DNA of 61,263 nt, taken from a virus. Below the pieces are notes generated by a model. That model worked only from the letters and a program-made list of their open reading frames with translations. It was not told where the DNA came from and did not search any database. The DNA is taken from positions 1 through 61,263 of IMG/VR virus record IMGVR_UViG_3300045432_000021; one strand, written 5' to 3'. Of the stretch, positions 24,400-32,668 are shown in pieces (the stretch's first letter is position 1; the number at the start of each line of letters is the position of its first letter). Both the position numbers and the translations under genes were made by a program.

Positions 24400-26554
24400 C
24401 AAACAAATCGAGACCTTTATATAGCTGATTGCTTATTAAGTTTGCAATAATGCCGTCTTGTTTTGACCACTCAGAGTAAGAAGATACATTAGGGGTTATA
24501 GTAGTATTTGTATCTTCAAAGTTAATAATACTATCCTTTATGGTTCCCTCTACAGTAGATATATGTCTATAAAATGTATAATAATCCTTTATTTTAGTAC
24601 CATAACCTGTATCTGGTAGAACTAATCCCCATCCCCAGTTATCATTATACGCACTTATGATGTAGGTTTTTGAATTAACTGCACTTACGGGTTGGTAGGT
24701 GCTTATGACTTTAAAATTATTACCAAATCTTTCATGAGCTACTAAACTCTGACCTGCTGTAATAGTTTGAAAAATAGATACTGGCTGACCTAAGTTAACA
24801 CCATATACTTCATTATTGCTATAACCTTTAGTATCAAAATCTTCATTATATGCATTAACGCTACCAAACAGTCTCGATTTATTAATAGAGAGGATATCAA
24901 TTAATCTAGATAATTCCGCAGGGTAACGATAATTATTAGCACTAAACTTTAAAGTATCAATATTCAATTCTTCTAATAACGAATACAAGTTATTGATATT
25001 GGAATAATCGAGAACCTTATTGTTGGATATAAAATTAGATATCTTTTCGTAAGTTAATTTACCTATAGTTGTTTGCTCTGAGTCTATAGTACCAAAAATA
25101 TTACCTAAGAACTCATCATACAATACCTTGGTATCTAAAAATAGACTCTGAAGAGAAATATCTTTGAATTTCTGAGTAAGATCTATATCTTCATTTATCT
25201 TAGCTATAGTATACTGACCTCTCACAGGGTAAATATCAAAATTTGTTGATCTACCACTTATAGAAATGCTAACCGATGTTAAGGAATCGACTAGGCTAAT
25301 ACTACTTGACGAGGGTGAATAAGTATCATAACCTATTGATTCACCTGATAGAGTTAAAACACCGCCAATATATGTAAGATAGTTAGGAGTATAAGCTGTT
25401 TGATATATACAGCTTATATACACATCTTTTAAAGGGTCCGGCTGACCAGTAGATGGATTAACAGGTAAAGCACTTGCAGGTAACGTCAGAGTGCCTCTAT
25501 ATACACCGTAAAGTTGATTAGCTGATAATAGAGTTGTATTTGAGGCAAAAACAGCAGAGCTATAAACAGTATTATTCTTTCTCAAAGAAAGAATAAAGCT
25601 ACTCGAAACTGGTTTCTTGAGAGTAAAATTTTCAGTATCCTTAACTTTAACAACAAACCCAATTTTAGTATTAGCGAATTTATTTTTATTTATTGGGTAA
25701 CTTGCTTGTGATGTTCCCTCTGACTCAAGTCCACATGAGGTAATAGATAGGTAACTGTAGTCTGTGTTGTCTAAGATTGTTATACCAGTTAATGTAGTAT
25801 TGAATGTATTGCTAGCGTATAGTAAGCTTCCTGGTTCATAGCCAAAAAATAGATCAACTCTAGGCTTACTGATATCACTCTTAAAGTAAACCGTAGCAGA
25901 GCCAGATGATCCGCAAAAATATGATCCACTATCAGTTGAATTACATCTAATTATATTGGCACCAGATAATTTAAAATATAGATCGTCGTTGCTTGTAGAA
26001 AAGGAGGAAATCTCAACAAACTCTGAAGTATTTTTTGTTATTGGTTGAATTTGATAGAACGAAGAGAACGGATATAAATGACCGTAATAGGCATTAGCGA
26101 GTCCAGTATCAAAGTAATTGTCGTAAGCACCAGAGGCAAACGGTACTATAGTTAATGACGAGCTGTTCTGTGTTTGATAAGATGTAAACCGCGTAATATT
26201 TATTGGTGTCTTAATTTTATTGGCTATTAATAAAATAGGATACACTTCTGTACTAGCTGCTAAAACATTATTAATAAAATTAATAGTAGTAACTGTCTCT
26301 GTATCGGTAGTTACATTACCGAGTCTATCATAAAAATGACAAGTCACCGTATAGACACCAGGTAATCTATAGTAGTGTTGACCTGTTAAAGCTTCTGATG
26401 AAGTACCGTCACCGAAATCCCAGAGTACACGAGTATTAGACCTAACTCCATCCTTATTGAATTCAGGTTTGAAGTAAAAGCTGGTGAAGGGTAAAGTATA
26501 ACTTGACAGGGCGAGTGCGCCAGTGTAATTGAACGTTTTGAATAAGCTCGCCAT
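24395..26554 (-). CDS. Virion protein with N-terminal PKD domain
   Basis: 719 residues. Residues about 25-90 hold a textbook PKD signature: VLWDFGDGTSSEAL, then GQHYYRLPGVYTVTCHFYD. Several further beta-sandwich segments follow, and the C-terminal 200 residues include a helical region and an aromatic segment DNWGWGLVLPDTGYG. No enzymatic motif is seen. It is encoded next to gp6 and expressed from CATAAATA 5 nt before its ATG. Likely part of the baseplate or fibre network. Confidence 0.8.
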   Translation of the reverse strand: MASLFKTFNYTGALALSSYTLPFTSFYFKPEFNKDGVRSNTRVLWDFGDGTSSEALTGQHYYRLPGVYTVTCHFYDRLGNVTTDTETVTTINFINNVLAASTEVYPILLIANKIKTPINITRFTSYQTQNSSSLTIVPFASGAYDNYFDTGLANAYYGHLYPFSSFYQIQPITKNTSEFVEISSFSTSNDDLYFKLSGANIIRCNSTDSGSYFCGSSGSATVYFKSDISKPRVDLFFGYEPGSLLYASNTFNTTLTGITILDNTDYSYLSITSCGLESEGTSQASYPINKNKFANTKIGFVVKVKDTENFTLKKPVSSSFILSLRKNNTVYSSAVFASNTTLLSANQLYGVYRGTLTLPASALPVNPSTGQPDPLKDVYISCIYQTAYTPNYLTYIGGVLTLSGESIGYDTYSPSSSSISLVDSLTSVSISISGRSTNFDIYPVRGQYTIAKINEDIDLTQKFKDISLQSLFLDTKVLYDEFLGNIFGTIDSEQTTIGKLTYEKISNFISNNKVLDYSNINNLYSLLEELNIDTLKFSANNYRYPAELSRLIDILSINKSRLFGSVNAYNEDFDTKGYSNNEVYGVNLGQPVSIFQTITAGQSLVAHERFGNNFKVISTYQPVSAVNSKTYIISAYNDNWGWGLVLPDTGYGTKIKDYYTFYRHISTVEGTIKDSIINFEDTNTTITPNVSSYSEWSKQDGIIANLISNQLYKGLDLFD

Positions 26555-26559
26555 CTAAT

Positions 26560-26567
26560 TATTTATG
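26560..26567 (-). promoter_or_regulatory. Late-type box CATAAATA, 5 nt before ATG 26554
   Basis: Overlaps the stop codon of gp6. Confidence 0.6.
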
Positions 26568-28374
26568 TATTAACTATGATAATATTATTTGCTAATTTCG
26601 ATATCTCGTAGAAGTAAGCGTATTGAAAATTAGCTAATTTATAATTTTGCGAAGTAGTTATAATATCATACTCAGCATATATCGGATTCCATACTAGACA
26701 GCTAATACCTTGAACCTCAAAGCCTGTATCTATTCTTCTTGTTGCTATACCTTCGACTCCGTATGTATTTAAAATACTATTAGATATATCACTTAAATTA
26801 ACAACAGAACCTAGGCTGAGATTTGCAAACGCGTTTTTAAATATCTCTTGTATAGTTTGTTTTAAGGTTGTCGTATTAATAGTGTTTGTTCTATTTTTAT
26901 ATATAACTAGTCTTGAGCTGTCTATAATAGACAAGGATGGGGTTTCACCTACAAGCTCTAGACCGATATTAAATGCTTTATAGATAGGATCAGCAAAAGT
27001 AATATTATGAGTAAGATCTTTAATTAAATTACACTCATTTAAAATAAGTTGTTTCTGAGACGGGTTTAAATAATTTGGTATTTGCTCAGAAACTATAGTG
27101 TTTGTAGGTACAAGATATAAATTAACATTATTGAAGGTTGCTGAATTAGCGTATCTTACCTGGTTGAATAAAACTCTACTATCGTCATTTGGTCTATTAA
27201 GCCCTATATCGTAAAAATATTTTAAAACAGTCGAGGTATATTCTTCATTCGATAATACCTTAGCAGACTTTACAACACCGTTAAAGTTCTTGCTTATAAA
27301 AAACTCGTAATCAAGACTAGTAACTAATCGGTTTTGTAGTGAAAATATCTTAGGCGCATTTGTACGTATTTCTTCTACTGTCTCCTCATATGCAACAGGT
27401 GTAGAATCGTTCAAGTTAGTAGCTAAAGCATAACTTGAATTATTGATAGTAATAAAGGTAGTCTCGCTTGTATATACATCTGCTGCGATACTTTCAAATG
27501 TTGGCGAGGTAAAAATATTAAATTTAGATCTGCTTATAGCATTAGCAGATATAACACCAGGTGCATTATCAGAAAGCACATAATAAATTTGAACTATATC
27601 ACCCTCTCTTAATTTGTGACCGATAACATCATTACCAAATTTAAATTCATAATTACCATTTTCATTTAACCTCTTCTCGTATTTTAGACTACCAGGAGAT
27701 TCTAAATATAGTGAAGCTGACTCAGTCCATTGCTGCCAAGTACCTGTATCATAGCTCTTAACATATACAGTAAAGGTGTTATCTGATATGAAAGGCTCGG
27801 TAATAGAATTGGTAGCTGGCCTTGTATTAATTACTTTTACGACCTCGAACTCTTCACCAGTGGCTGTATAAGGTAAGTGCTCCTTTATACTGCCTTGATG
27901 TAGTATACTATTACTAATTGATAGTGACTGCTCACCCGCTATTGTTTTTTCAAAAGAAATATCTTTTAAAGTAGTATAATTAACGCCGGAAATATTGACA
28001 TAAGAAAATTTACGGATAGAATAAGGACCTATAGGTAGATTTGAGGTACCTACTAAAGATATGTTAGCTACTGATGTTTGTTTACCTAGTGGCTTGTATC
28101 CTAGATTAGATACAAGTTTATTCATATTCTCGTATAACTCAGCTGTCGTAAAGGTAGATTCAGATGAAGTTGTATTGAGATAAAATAAAAGCGTATGATA
28201 CATATATGCAACGACATCAATAAATGCGTTAATATTAGATCCTTCAAAATTTTGATCTCTAAAGACTTCTGATTCATTAAGCCTCTGTATAATTAAAGAC
28301 TTTAAAGAGGTAGCATCAAAAGTAGCGTATGCGTTTTGAGGTAGGTTATATTCTGTAAAATTTTTAATACTCAT
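26563..28374 (-). CDS. gp6: Baseplate wedge protein gp6
   Basis: 603 residues from the ATG at 28374, against 660 in T4. The N-terminus (SEVFRDQNFEGSNINAFIDV, then VAYMYHTLLFYLN, LYENMNKLVSNLGYKPLGKQ) is the conserved gp6/gpJ-like wedge start. NYEFKFGNDVIGHKLREGD matches the central motif of these proteins. In T4 gp6 forms the ring of the baseplate core with gp7, gp25 and gp53. A TTG three codons upstream is in frame but the ATG follows the gp25 stop by 1 nt and is preferred. Confidence 0.93.
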   Translation of the reverse strand: MSIKNFTEYNLPQNAYATFDATSLKSLIIQRLNESEVFRDQNFEGSNINAFIDVVAYMYHTLLFYLNTTSSESTFTTAELYENMNKLVSNLGYKPLGKQTSVANISLVGTSNLPIGPYSIRKFSYVNISGVNYTTLKDISFEKTIAGEQSLSISNSILHQGSIKEHLPYTATGEEFEVVKVINTRPATNSITEPFISDNTFTVYVKSYDTGTWQQWTESASLYLESPGSLKYEKRLNENGNYEFKFGNDVIGHKLREGDIVQIYYVLSDNAPGVISANAISRSKFNIFTSPTFESIAADVYTSETTFITINNSSYALATNLNDSTPVAYEETVEEIRTNAPKIFSLQNRLVTSLDYEFFISKNFNGVVKSAKVLSNEEYTSTVLKYFYDIGLNRPNDDSRVLFNQVRYANSATFNNVNLYLVPTNTIVSEQIPNYLNPSQKQLILNECNLIKDLTHNITFADPIYKAFNIGLELVGETPSLSIIDSSRLVIYKNRTNTINTTTLKQTIQEIFKNAFANLSLGSVVNLSDISNSILNTYGVEGIATRRIDTGFEVQGISCLVWNPIYAEYDIITTSQNYKLANFQYAYFYEISKLANNIIIVNT

Positions 28375-28375
28375 T

Positions 28376-28861
28376 TTATACAAAGTTGTAGCCGTCTATA
28401 TTTAAGACCCCTTTCAGTGAAAGTTGATAAACTTCTAATTCTGGTATAGAGAATTCAAGATTTATTACATATTCCATATCATCTATGTTTGCAAGTACCT
28501 CTATAAAATCAATAGAGATTCTAGGCTCTTGAATAGCAATACCGTCAAGTATAGTTTGAGCTAAAAAGAAAGCTTTATTCTCCGAAACTGTCTCAAAAAG
28601 ATATACTCTAAGATCTAATCCAAATAGAGGATTTAATAACTTCTGACCTGGCGTTGTAGAAAGAATATTTTTAAAAGCATTTACTACCGCATCTCTATCT
28701 GTTATATACGCTAGATCTTTTGTTTCTCTCTTAGAGTACATTTCATTACCTTTAAGATACGTAGATGTCAAATCAAGCTTTATATCTTTGTATAAGTAGC
28801 CTCTAGATATAGCAGCTTGTATATCAGTAGGTCTTTGAACGATATTTAATTTTATAGCCAT
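28376..28861 (-). CDS. gp25: Baseplate wedge protein gp25
   Basis: 161 residues (T4 gp25 has 132). The family signature is clear: YLYKDIKLDL, DRDAVVNAFKNILSTTPGQK and LNPLFGLDLRVYLFE, the gp25/GpW lysozyme-like fold that nucleates sheath polymerisation. It lies directly upstream of gp6, the same pair as in many contractile tails. A short in-frame mini-ORF with its own late box precedes it by 3 nt. Confidence 0.95.
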   Translation of the reverse strand: MAIKLNIVQRPTDIQAAISRGYLYKDIKLDLTSTYLKGNEMYSKRETKDLAYITDRDAVVNAFKNILSTTPGQKLLNPLFGLDLRVYLFETVSENKAFFLAQTILDGIAIQEPRISIDFIEVLANIDDMEYVINLEFSIPELEVYQLSLKGVLNIDGYNFV

Positions 28862-28864
28862 ATA

Positions 28865-28921
28865 TTATTCTTTGACAGTTTTTTTATTATAAGCTCTCTT
28901 ATCCTTTCTAACGTACAGCAT
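28865..28921 (-). CDS. Possible 18-aa leader peptide ahead of gp25
   Basis: An ATG-initiated frame of 18 codons (MLYVRKDKRAYNKKTVKE) ends in TAA, then TAT and the gp25 ATG, all in one frame. CATAAATA ends exactly 5 nt before this ATG, the spacing seen at late genes. It may be a translated leader for gp25 or merely a 5' untranslated segment. The peptide is basic. Low confidence as a protein. Confidence 0.35.
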   Translation of the reverse strand: MLYVRKDKRAYNKKTVKE

Positions 28922-28926
28922 ATAGA

Positions 28927-28934
28927 TATTTATG
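28927..28934 (-). promoter_or_regulatory. Late-type box CATAAATA upstream of gp25 and its mini-ORF
   Basis: 5 nt before the mini-ORF ATG, 65 nt before gp25. It overlaps the divergent AACGAACT-type promoter by 2 nt. Confidence 0.6.
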
Positions 28935-28950
28935 CGAACTATTATATAAT
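28933..28950 (+). promoter_or_regulatory. TGCGAACT-N4-TATAAT promoter for the gene at 28956
   Basis: Same class as the others with two changes in the upstream element. The -10 ends 5 nt before the ATG. Its left end overlaps the minus-strand late box of gp25. Confidence 0.65.
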
Positions 28951-28955
28951 AAGGC

Positions 28956-29225
28956 ATGAAGTTTAGAAACATACCTGTCTCTATTAACGTTGATTTAGTT
29001 CATGTAACTACATCAAGAGTATGTGCGGAGCTACCACTAGCAATCAAGCAGACTTTTAATATACCAGACGAAGCGTATATTAACAAGAACAATGAATGGT
29101 CAATTCATAGATTCTCATCTCACATTATTGAAGAGGTAATCAGACCTGCAACCAAAGAAGAACAAGATTTAATGAAAGCTTTGCAGCTAATTACTAGTTA
29201 CGTTCAAGAGAACGTTGCTGACTAA
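28956..29225 (+). CDS. Small unknown protein behind an early-type promoter
   Basis: 89 residues. A promoter TGCGAACT-N4-TATAAT ends 5 nt before the ATG, so the mRNA could begin at the start codon. The sequence is a mixed fold ending in an acidic helix (KEEQDLMKALQLITSYVQEN). No family is recognised. The stop is directly adjacent to the stop of the convergent gene. Confidence 0.75.
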   Translation: MKFRNIPVSINVDLVHVTTSRVCAELPLAIKQTFNIPDEAYINKNNEWSIHRFSSHIIEEVIRPATKEEQDLMKALQLITSYVQENVAD

Positions 29226-29498
29226 TTACCAATTAGCGCAGGAAAGAGCTTTAGCAGTTCCTGGCTTAGCTGAGGAACACTTATGACGAGCCCTAAAAGC
29301 TTTACGCTTTTTAGGGTTTGATTTTTTTATTCGACGTTTAGGATCACCGTAGTGAACTCTCTTAAGCTTGCCGTCAACCCTTACACATCTCATATATTTC
29401 TTCGAAGGTCTTGTAGATGATTGCTGTTTTGTAACTTTCGTACAACGAGCACCTGCCTTTTCTTCCAATATCTCTGCTACAAGTTTGTCGAATTCCAT
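29226..29498 (-). CDS. Small basic phage protein with conserved KPGTAKALSCANW-type tail
   Basis: 90 residues. The segment VHYGDPKRRIKKSNPKKRKA, then FRARHKC, then a C-terminal SCANW belongs to a motif seen in many phage proteins (YGDP..IKK..PKRRKSFRARH.C....YWSC.AW), whose role is unknown. Four cysteines and the very basic middle suggest metal and nucleic-acid binding. ATTAAATA lies 5 nt before the ATG, so expression is probably late. Confidence 0.8.
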   Translation of the reverse strand: MEFDKLVAEILEEKAGARCTKVTKQQSSTRPSKKYMRCVRVDGKLKRVHYGDPKRRIKKSNPKKRKAFRARHKCSSAKPGTAKALSCANW

Positions 29499-29503
29499 GT
29501 AAT

Positions 29504-29511
29504 TATTTAAT
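29504..29511 (-). promoter_or_regulatory. Late-type box ATTAAATA, 5 nt before ATG 29498
   Basis: Back to back with the plus-strand box at 29518-29525. Confidence 0.55.
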
Positions 29512-29517
29512 AAAAGG

Positions 29518-29525
29518 ACTAAATA
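29518..29525 (+). promoter_or_regulatory. Late-type box ACTAAATA, 5 nt before ATG 29531
   Basis: An AAGGA lies just upstream but too far from the ATG to be a useful ribosome site. Confidence 0.5.
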
Positions 29526-29530
29526 TTTGT

Positions 29531-30106
29531 ATGGTCAAAAGATATTTAACCTTAGTTGAAACGTACCTCTCTAGATATGAAAGAGGTGGATTTTTAGTAG
29601 GAGATGTTTTTAAGTTTAATGATAACTTTAAATCTGGTGAGACGTATAAAAAGTTAGGTCAAAATTCTAAAGATCTAATAGATCAGATGATAGAAACTGG
29701 TCTCCATGTTAGAGTTGTAGGTATCAAAGACACAACTTCACCTAGATATCCAGGCAATCCACAGACCTCATCTGCAGATGTTTCATTGACCTTAGCTCTA
29801 GATTCAGGAGGCGGTAGATATACCCATTATGTAAATGTTTCACCTGAACTAGGTGAGCCTGCTTCTTTCTATCCTAATCTACCACCTATACCTGATGCTG
29901 TTGTACGTAAGAACAATACAAATGTTAAACCTAAAGAGGTAGAACCTATTGATCATATTTCAAATAAGTCAGACAAAGGTGACGGTAAGTTATCTAACAC
30001 TAACCTAGCCTTACCTACTAAGAATACTGAATTACCAAGTAACGCAGCGACTCCATCACCTGCACAAGCTTCCTATACTCATGACTACCTTGGTGGTTTA
30101 AAATAA
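29531..30106 (+). CDS. Conserved phage protein, function unknown
   Basis: 191 residues. The N-terminus KRYLTLVETYLSRYERGGFL, then GDVFKFNDNFKS, looks like a domain conserved in marine phage hypotheticals. Residues 120-191 are low-complexity and Pro/Asn/Lys-rich. ACTAAATA lies 5 nt before the ATG. It overlaps the next start by 1 nt. A virion or head-assembly role is possible but not shown. Confidence 0.78.
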   Translation: MVKRYLTLVETYLSRYERGGFLVGDVFKFNDNFKSGETYKKLGQNSKDLIDQMIETGLHVRVVGIKDTTSPRYPGNPQTSSADVSLTLALDSGGGRYTHYVNVSPELGEPASFYPNLPPIPDAVVRKNNTNVKPKEVEPIDHISNKSDKGDGKLSNTNLALPTKNTELPSNAATPSPAQASYTHDYLGGLK

Positions 30107-30339
30107 TGGAATCTTTAGCTAGACTTGTTGTTGTAGTTTTACTAACTGTAGCTCTCATAGGTCCGGCTACCGTAGCAATATCTTTATTTGACTCGATACC
30201 TGTATTCTTTGTATGGGTAGCAGCTTTGCTTTCACTAGCTTCTAGCGTCGGTATGATCGCTACAAAAATACCAATAATGTGGATAGGTTTAATTCCTGCA
30301 ATTTGTGCAGTTGTTAGTTTGTATATTAGATATAAATAA
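30106..30339 (+). CDS. Small integral membrane protein
   Basis: 77 residues, almost entirely hydrophobic: segments about 7-29, 33-50 and 55-73 predict three membrane helices with short loops. No signature of a known holin or exclusion protein is evident. It is coupled to the preceding gene by a 1-nt overlap. Its last codons form the late box TATAAATA for the next gene. Confidence 0.75.
   Translation: MESLARLVVVVLLTVALIGPATVAISLFDSIPVFFVWVAALLSLASSVGMIATKIPIMWIGLIPAICAVVSLYIRYK
30331..30338 (+). promoter_or_regulatory. Late box TATAAATA, 6 nt before ATG 30345
   Basis: Lies in the last codons and stop of the membrane protein gene; serves the thermonuclease gene. Confidence 0.6.
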
Positions 30340-30344
30340 ATGTA

Positions 30345-30761
30345 ATGTACCAATATAAATGTACTATAGTTGAAGTCACAGATGGCGACACTATAAAAGT
30401 AAATATCGATGTTGGTTTTAATACTTGGATAAATAATGTAGTTATTAGACTGCAGGGAGTAGATACACCAGAAAGTAGAACTGTTAACGCTACAGAAAAA
30501 GCTTTCGGGGTCGCTAGTAAAGAATACATAAAAAAAATGCTACCCGAAGGTAGCAAGCATGTAGTAACAACTACAATTGATGACAAGTATGGAAGGGTAC
30601 TCGGTGACTTTCTTATAGAGGGTAAGTCATTATGTGAGATGATTGTAAAGGAGGGATATGGCGTGCCATATAAAGGTCAAAATAAATCAGATATTAAAGA
30701 CCTACACTTAGCTAATAGAGCAAAGTTAATAAAAGAAGGTAAAGTTAAGTTACCTTCTTAG
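30345..30761 (+). CDS. Thermonuclease-like (staphylococcal nuclease homologue) enzyme
   Basis: 138 residues. The SNase active-site pattern is complete: VTDGDT (residues 11-16), IRLQGVDTPES with Arg35, Asp40, Thr41 and Glu43, and DKYGR (Arg84). These positions nearly equal those of mature Staphylococcus aureus nuclease (Arg35, Asp40, Glu43, Arg87). The family cleaves DNA and RNA with Ca2+. No signal peptide is seen, so it acts in the cell; DNA degradation of the host or nucleotide scavenging is inference. TATAAATA lies 6 nt before the ATG. Confidence 0.9.
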   Translation: MYQYKCTIVEVTDGDTIKVNIDVGFNTWINNVVIRLQGVDTPESRTVNATEKAFGVASKEYIKKMLPEGSKHVVTTTIDDKYGRVLGDFLIEGKSLCEMIVKEGYGVPYKGQNKSDIKDLHLANRAKLIKEGKVKLPS

Positions 30762-31717
30762 CAATGCTCTAGATGAATTGTACAAGCAAAGAAGTTAATC
30801 TCTTTATCAATTACAAAGCTACTCTCGTATAAATGCTTTGCAATAGTAGCAATCATACTCTTCTTACTCAAATCGCCATGATCTTTATCCCAGACGCCTA
30901 GATCTTTATCATAGATAAAGTTAAGATATTCAATGAGTAAGTTATCATAATCTCCATTGAATCTACTCTCATTCTCAATGAGAAACTTACGTAGCTCAAT
31001 AGTCTTCTTATTTTTAATATGATTAAAGATAGATTCGAGTAACTCACTATCCAACTTAGTATTAACGATAGACAAGTTACCACTAATAACGTTTTTCTGT
31101 AATTCATTAATAGTCTTTCGAAGGTCAGGGAAGTTAGCCTTAACTAAGTCTACAAATTTCTTCTTCTGCTCATCGCTAACATTAACTTTTTCTAGCTTAA
31201 GAATATTATAGCACCTACGTACTGCTTCTTCGATAGTAGGGGTAATATCAAGTGCTTGACATCTAGATTGTAAAGCAGGAATAATCTTATGCTTATAATT
31301 AGCTGTAAGAATAAATCGGGTATACTGTGAGTATGACTCCATTGTATTGCGCAAAGCAGCTTGCGCACTAATAGAGAGGAAGTCACACTCATCTAGTACT
31401 ACCATTTTAATCTTGCCATCGAATGACTTAGTCTGAGCAAACGTAGATACTTTATGTCTGATGGTATCAATACCAGATTCATCTGAAGCGTTAATGTAAA
31501 GATAACTACACTTAAGAATATCATTAACAATAATCTTAGCTAGTGAACTCTTACCAGTTCCAGGGGTATTAGCGAAGAGCAAATTAGGTATCTCATCTCC
31601 GAAACCTGATATAATCTCACGTGTTCTAACCGGTAGAATGATATCTTCTAGAGACTTCGGCCTATACCGCTCGACCCATAATCCCTTGATTGATTCTGTT
31701 ATTGAATTGCTATCCAT
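30758..31717 (-). CDS. gp44: Clamp loader large subunit gp44 (RFC-like AAA+ ATPase)
   Basis: 319 residues, the same length as T4 gp44. VERYRPKSLEDI is the conserved N-terminal box; Walker A is NTPGTGKSS (51-58), Walker B VVLDECDFLS (106-114), sensor 1 FILTAN (135-140) and the Arg-finger motif SRCQ (151-154). With gp62 it loads the gp45 clamp. gp62 is not found in this window. The gene stands apart from gp45 and on the opposite strand, next to dUTPase. Confidence 0.96.
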   Translation of the reverse strand: MDSNSITESIKGLWVERYRPKSLEDIILPVRTREIISGFGDEIPNLLFANTPGTGKSSLAKIIVNDILKCSYLYINASDESGIDTIRHKVSTFAQTKSFDGKIKMVVLDECDFLSISAQAALRNTMESYSQYTRFILTANYKHKIIPALQSRCQALDITPTIEEAVRRCYNILKLEKVNVSDEQKKKFVDLVKANFPDLRKTINELQKNVISGNLSIVNTKLDSELLESIFNHIKNKKTIELRKFLIENESRFNGDYDNLLIEYLNFIYDKDLGVWDKDHGDLSKKSMIATIAKHLYESSFVIDKEINFFACTIHLEHC

Positions 31718-31723
31718 GATATA

Positions 31724-32179
31724 TTATTTGCCTGATGAACCCTGACCGTTAGCGCCTCGTTCGCTCTCAACTACAGTATAGGTCCATTCAAATTTTGGTT
31801 GTATTAGTTTATGAAATTCGATTTGCGCGATTCTATCTCCAACACTAACTTGGTAATCTTTATCACTAAAATTATAGAGTAAAACACCTAGATCGCCACG
31901 ATATTGATTATCAATTCTACCGAGATGAGGTTGAATTTGATGCTTAAATCCTAAGCCTGACCTAGGTGATATAATAAAATAATATCCAGGTTCGATATAA
32001 CCTACAGTTAGTCCTACAGCAACTACCGCTGATCCTTTAGCAGGGATAACTAGCTCTGCCACACTATAAAGATCGGCGCCAATATCACCGGTCAAAGGGT
32101 CGCTAATATTAAACTTAGGTAACTGAGCGCTTTCATGAGTTTTTACAAACTGTACTAATGGTTGTGTTTCTGTATTCAT
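31724..32179 (-). CDS. dut: dUTPase (trimeric dUTP diphosphatase)
   Basis: 151 residues. All five motifs are visible: GADLYS (34-39), PRSGLGFK (72-79), GRIDNQYRGDLG (87-98), GDRIAQ (114-119) and RGANGQGSSGK (141-151). It hydrolyses dUTP to dUMP, preventing uracil incorporation and feeding dTMP synthesis. Motif 5 has Gln where the family normally has the stacking Phe (GFGS). The upstream region holds a candidate -10 TATAAT. Confidence 0.95.
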   Translation of the reverse strand: MNTETQPLVQFVKTHESAQLPKFNISDPLTGDIGADLYSVAELVIPAKGSAVVAVGLTVGYIEPGYYFIISPRSGLGFKHQIQPHLGRIDNQYRGDLGVLLYNFSDKDYQVSVGDRIAQIEFHKLIQPKFEWTYTVVESERGANGQGSSGK

Positions 32180-32190
32180 ACTATACTATC

Positions 32191-32202
32191 ATTATAGTAG
32201 TT
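32191..32202 (-). promoter_or_regulatory. Candidate variant promoter AACT-N2-TATAAT before dut
   Basis: A perfect TATAAT on the minus strand, ending 11 nt before the dut ATG, with AACT 2 nt further upstream. Confidence 0.3.
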
Positions 32203-32219
32203 GAATCAAACTAATCAAG

Positions 32220-32227
32220 CCTAAATA
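32220..32227 (+). promoter_or_regulatory. Late-type box CCTAAATA, 6 nt before ATG 32234
   Basis: Precedes the gp16-like gene. Confidence 0.5.
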
Positions 32228-32233
32228 GTTTTA

Positions 32234-32668
32234 ATGAATGAAGAGTTAGATGAAGCTGTCAATGATATTTTGTCACAGCTAAAAAATACTACAGTAATTA
32301 AACAGACGCCGGTAACTGATACTCTAACTAAGGAAAAGTTAGAAGAGTTTCTAATCAAGAACTCTGGTAAGTTAGTTACAGACTCTATTAATTTAATAGA
32401 TGATATGAGAGACTTTGTAGGAACTGCAGATGCAGACCCTGATTCAATATCCGCACTTGCGGAATTAATTAAAGCTGCTTCCTCTGCAGTTGACACTCTC
32501 AATAAGATCTACATATCTGATGAAAGAAATAAGAATCAAGTCAAGATTAAAACTATGGATATTGAGTCTAAGGAAAAATTAAGTATAATGGATAATCAAA
32601 CCAAAGTACTTCTCTCAAGAGAGGATATAATGAAAGCTATTATAGATAAAGAAGTTATCGATATTTAA
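32234..32668 (+). CDS. Probable small terminase subunit (gp16-like)
   Basis: 144 residues. The middle helical region (IKNSGKLVTDSINLIDDMRD, then DPDSISALAELIKAASSAVD, TLNKIYISDERNKNQ) resembles the coiled-coil central region of T4 gp16 and its marine relatives, which form a ring that activates the gp17 packaging motor. Flanks are acidic. It lies 15 kb from gp17 and on the other strand. CCTAAATA lies 6 nt before the ATG, consistent with a late gene. The call is based on pattern only. Confidence 0.6.
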   Translation: MNEELDEAVNDILSQLKNTTVIKQTPVTDTLTKEKLEEFLIKNSGKLVTDSINLIDDMRDFVGTADADPDSISALAELIKAASSAVDTLNKIYISDERNKNQVKIKTMDIESKEKLSIMDNQTKVLLSREDIMKAIIDKEVIDI

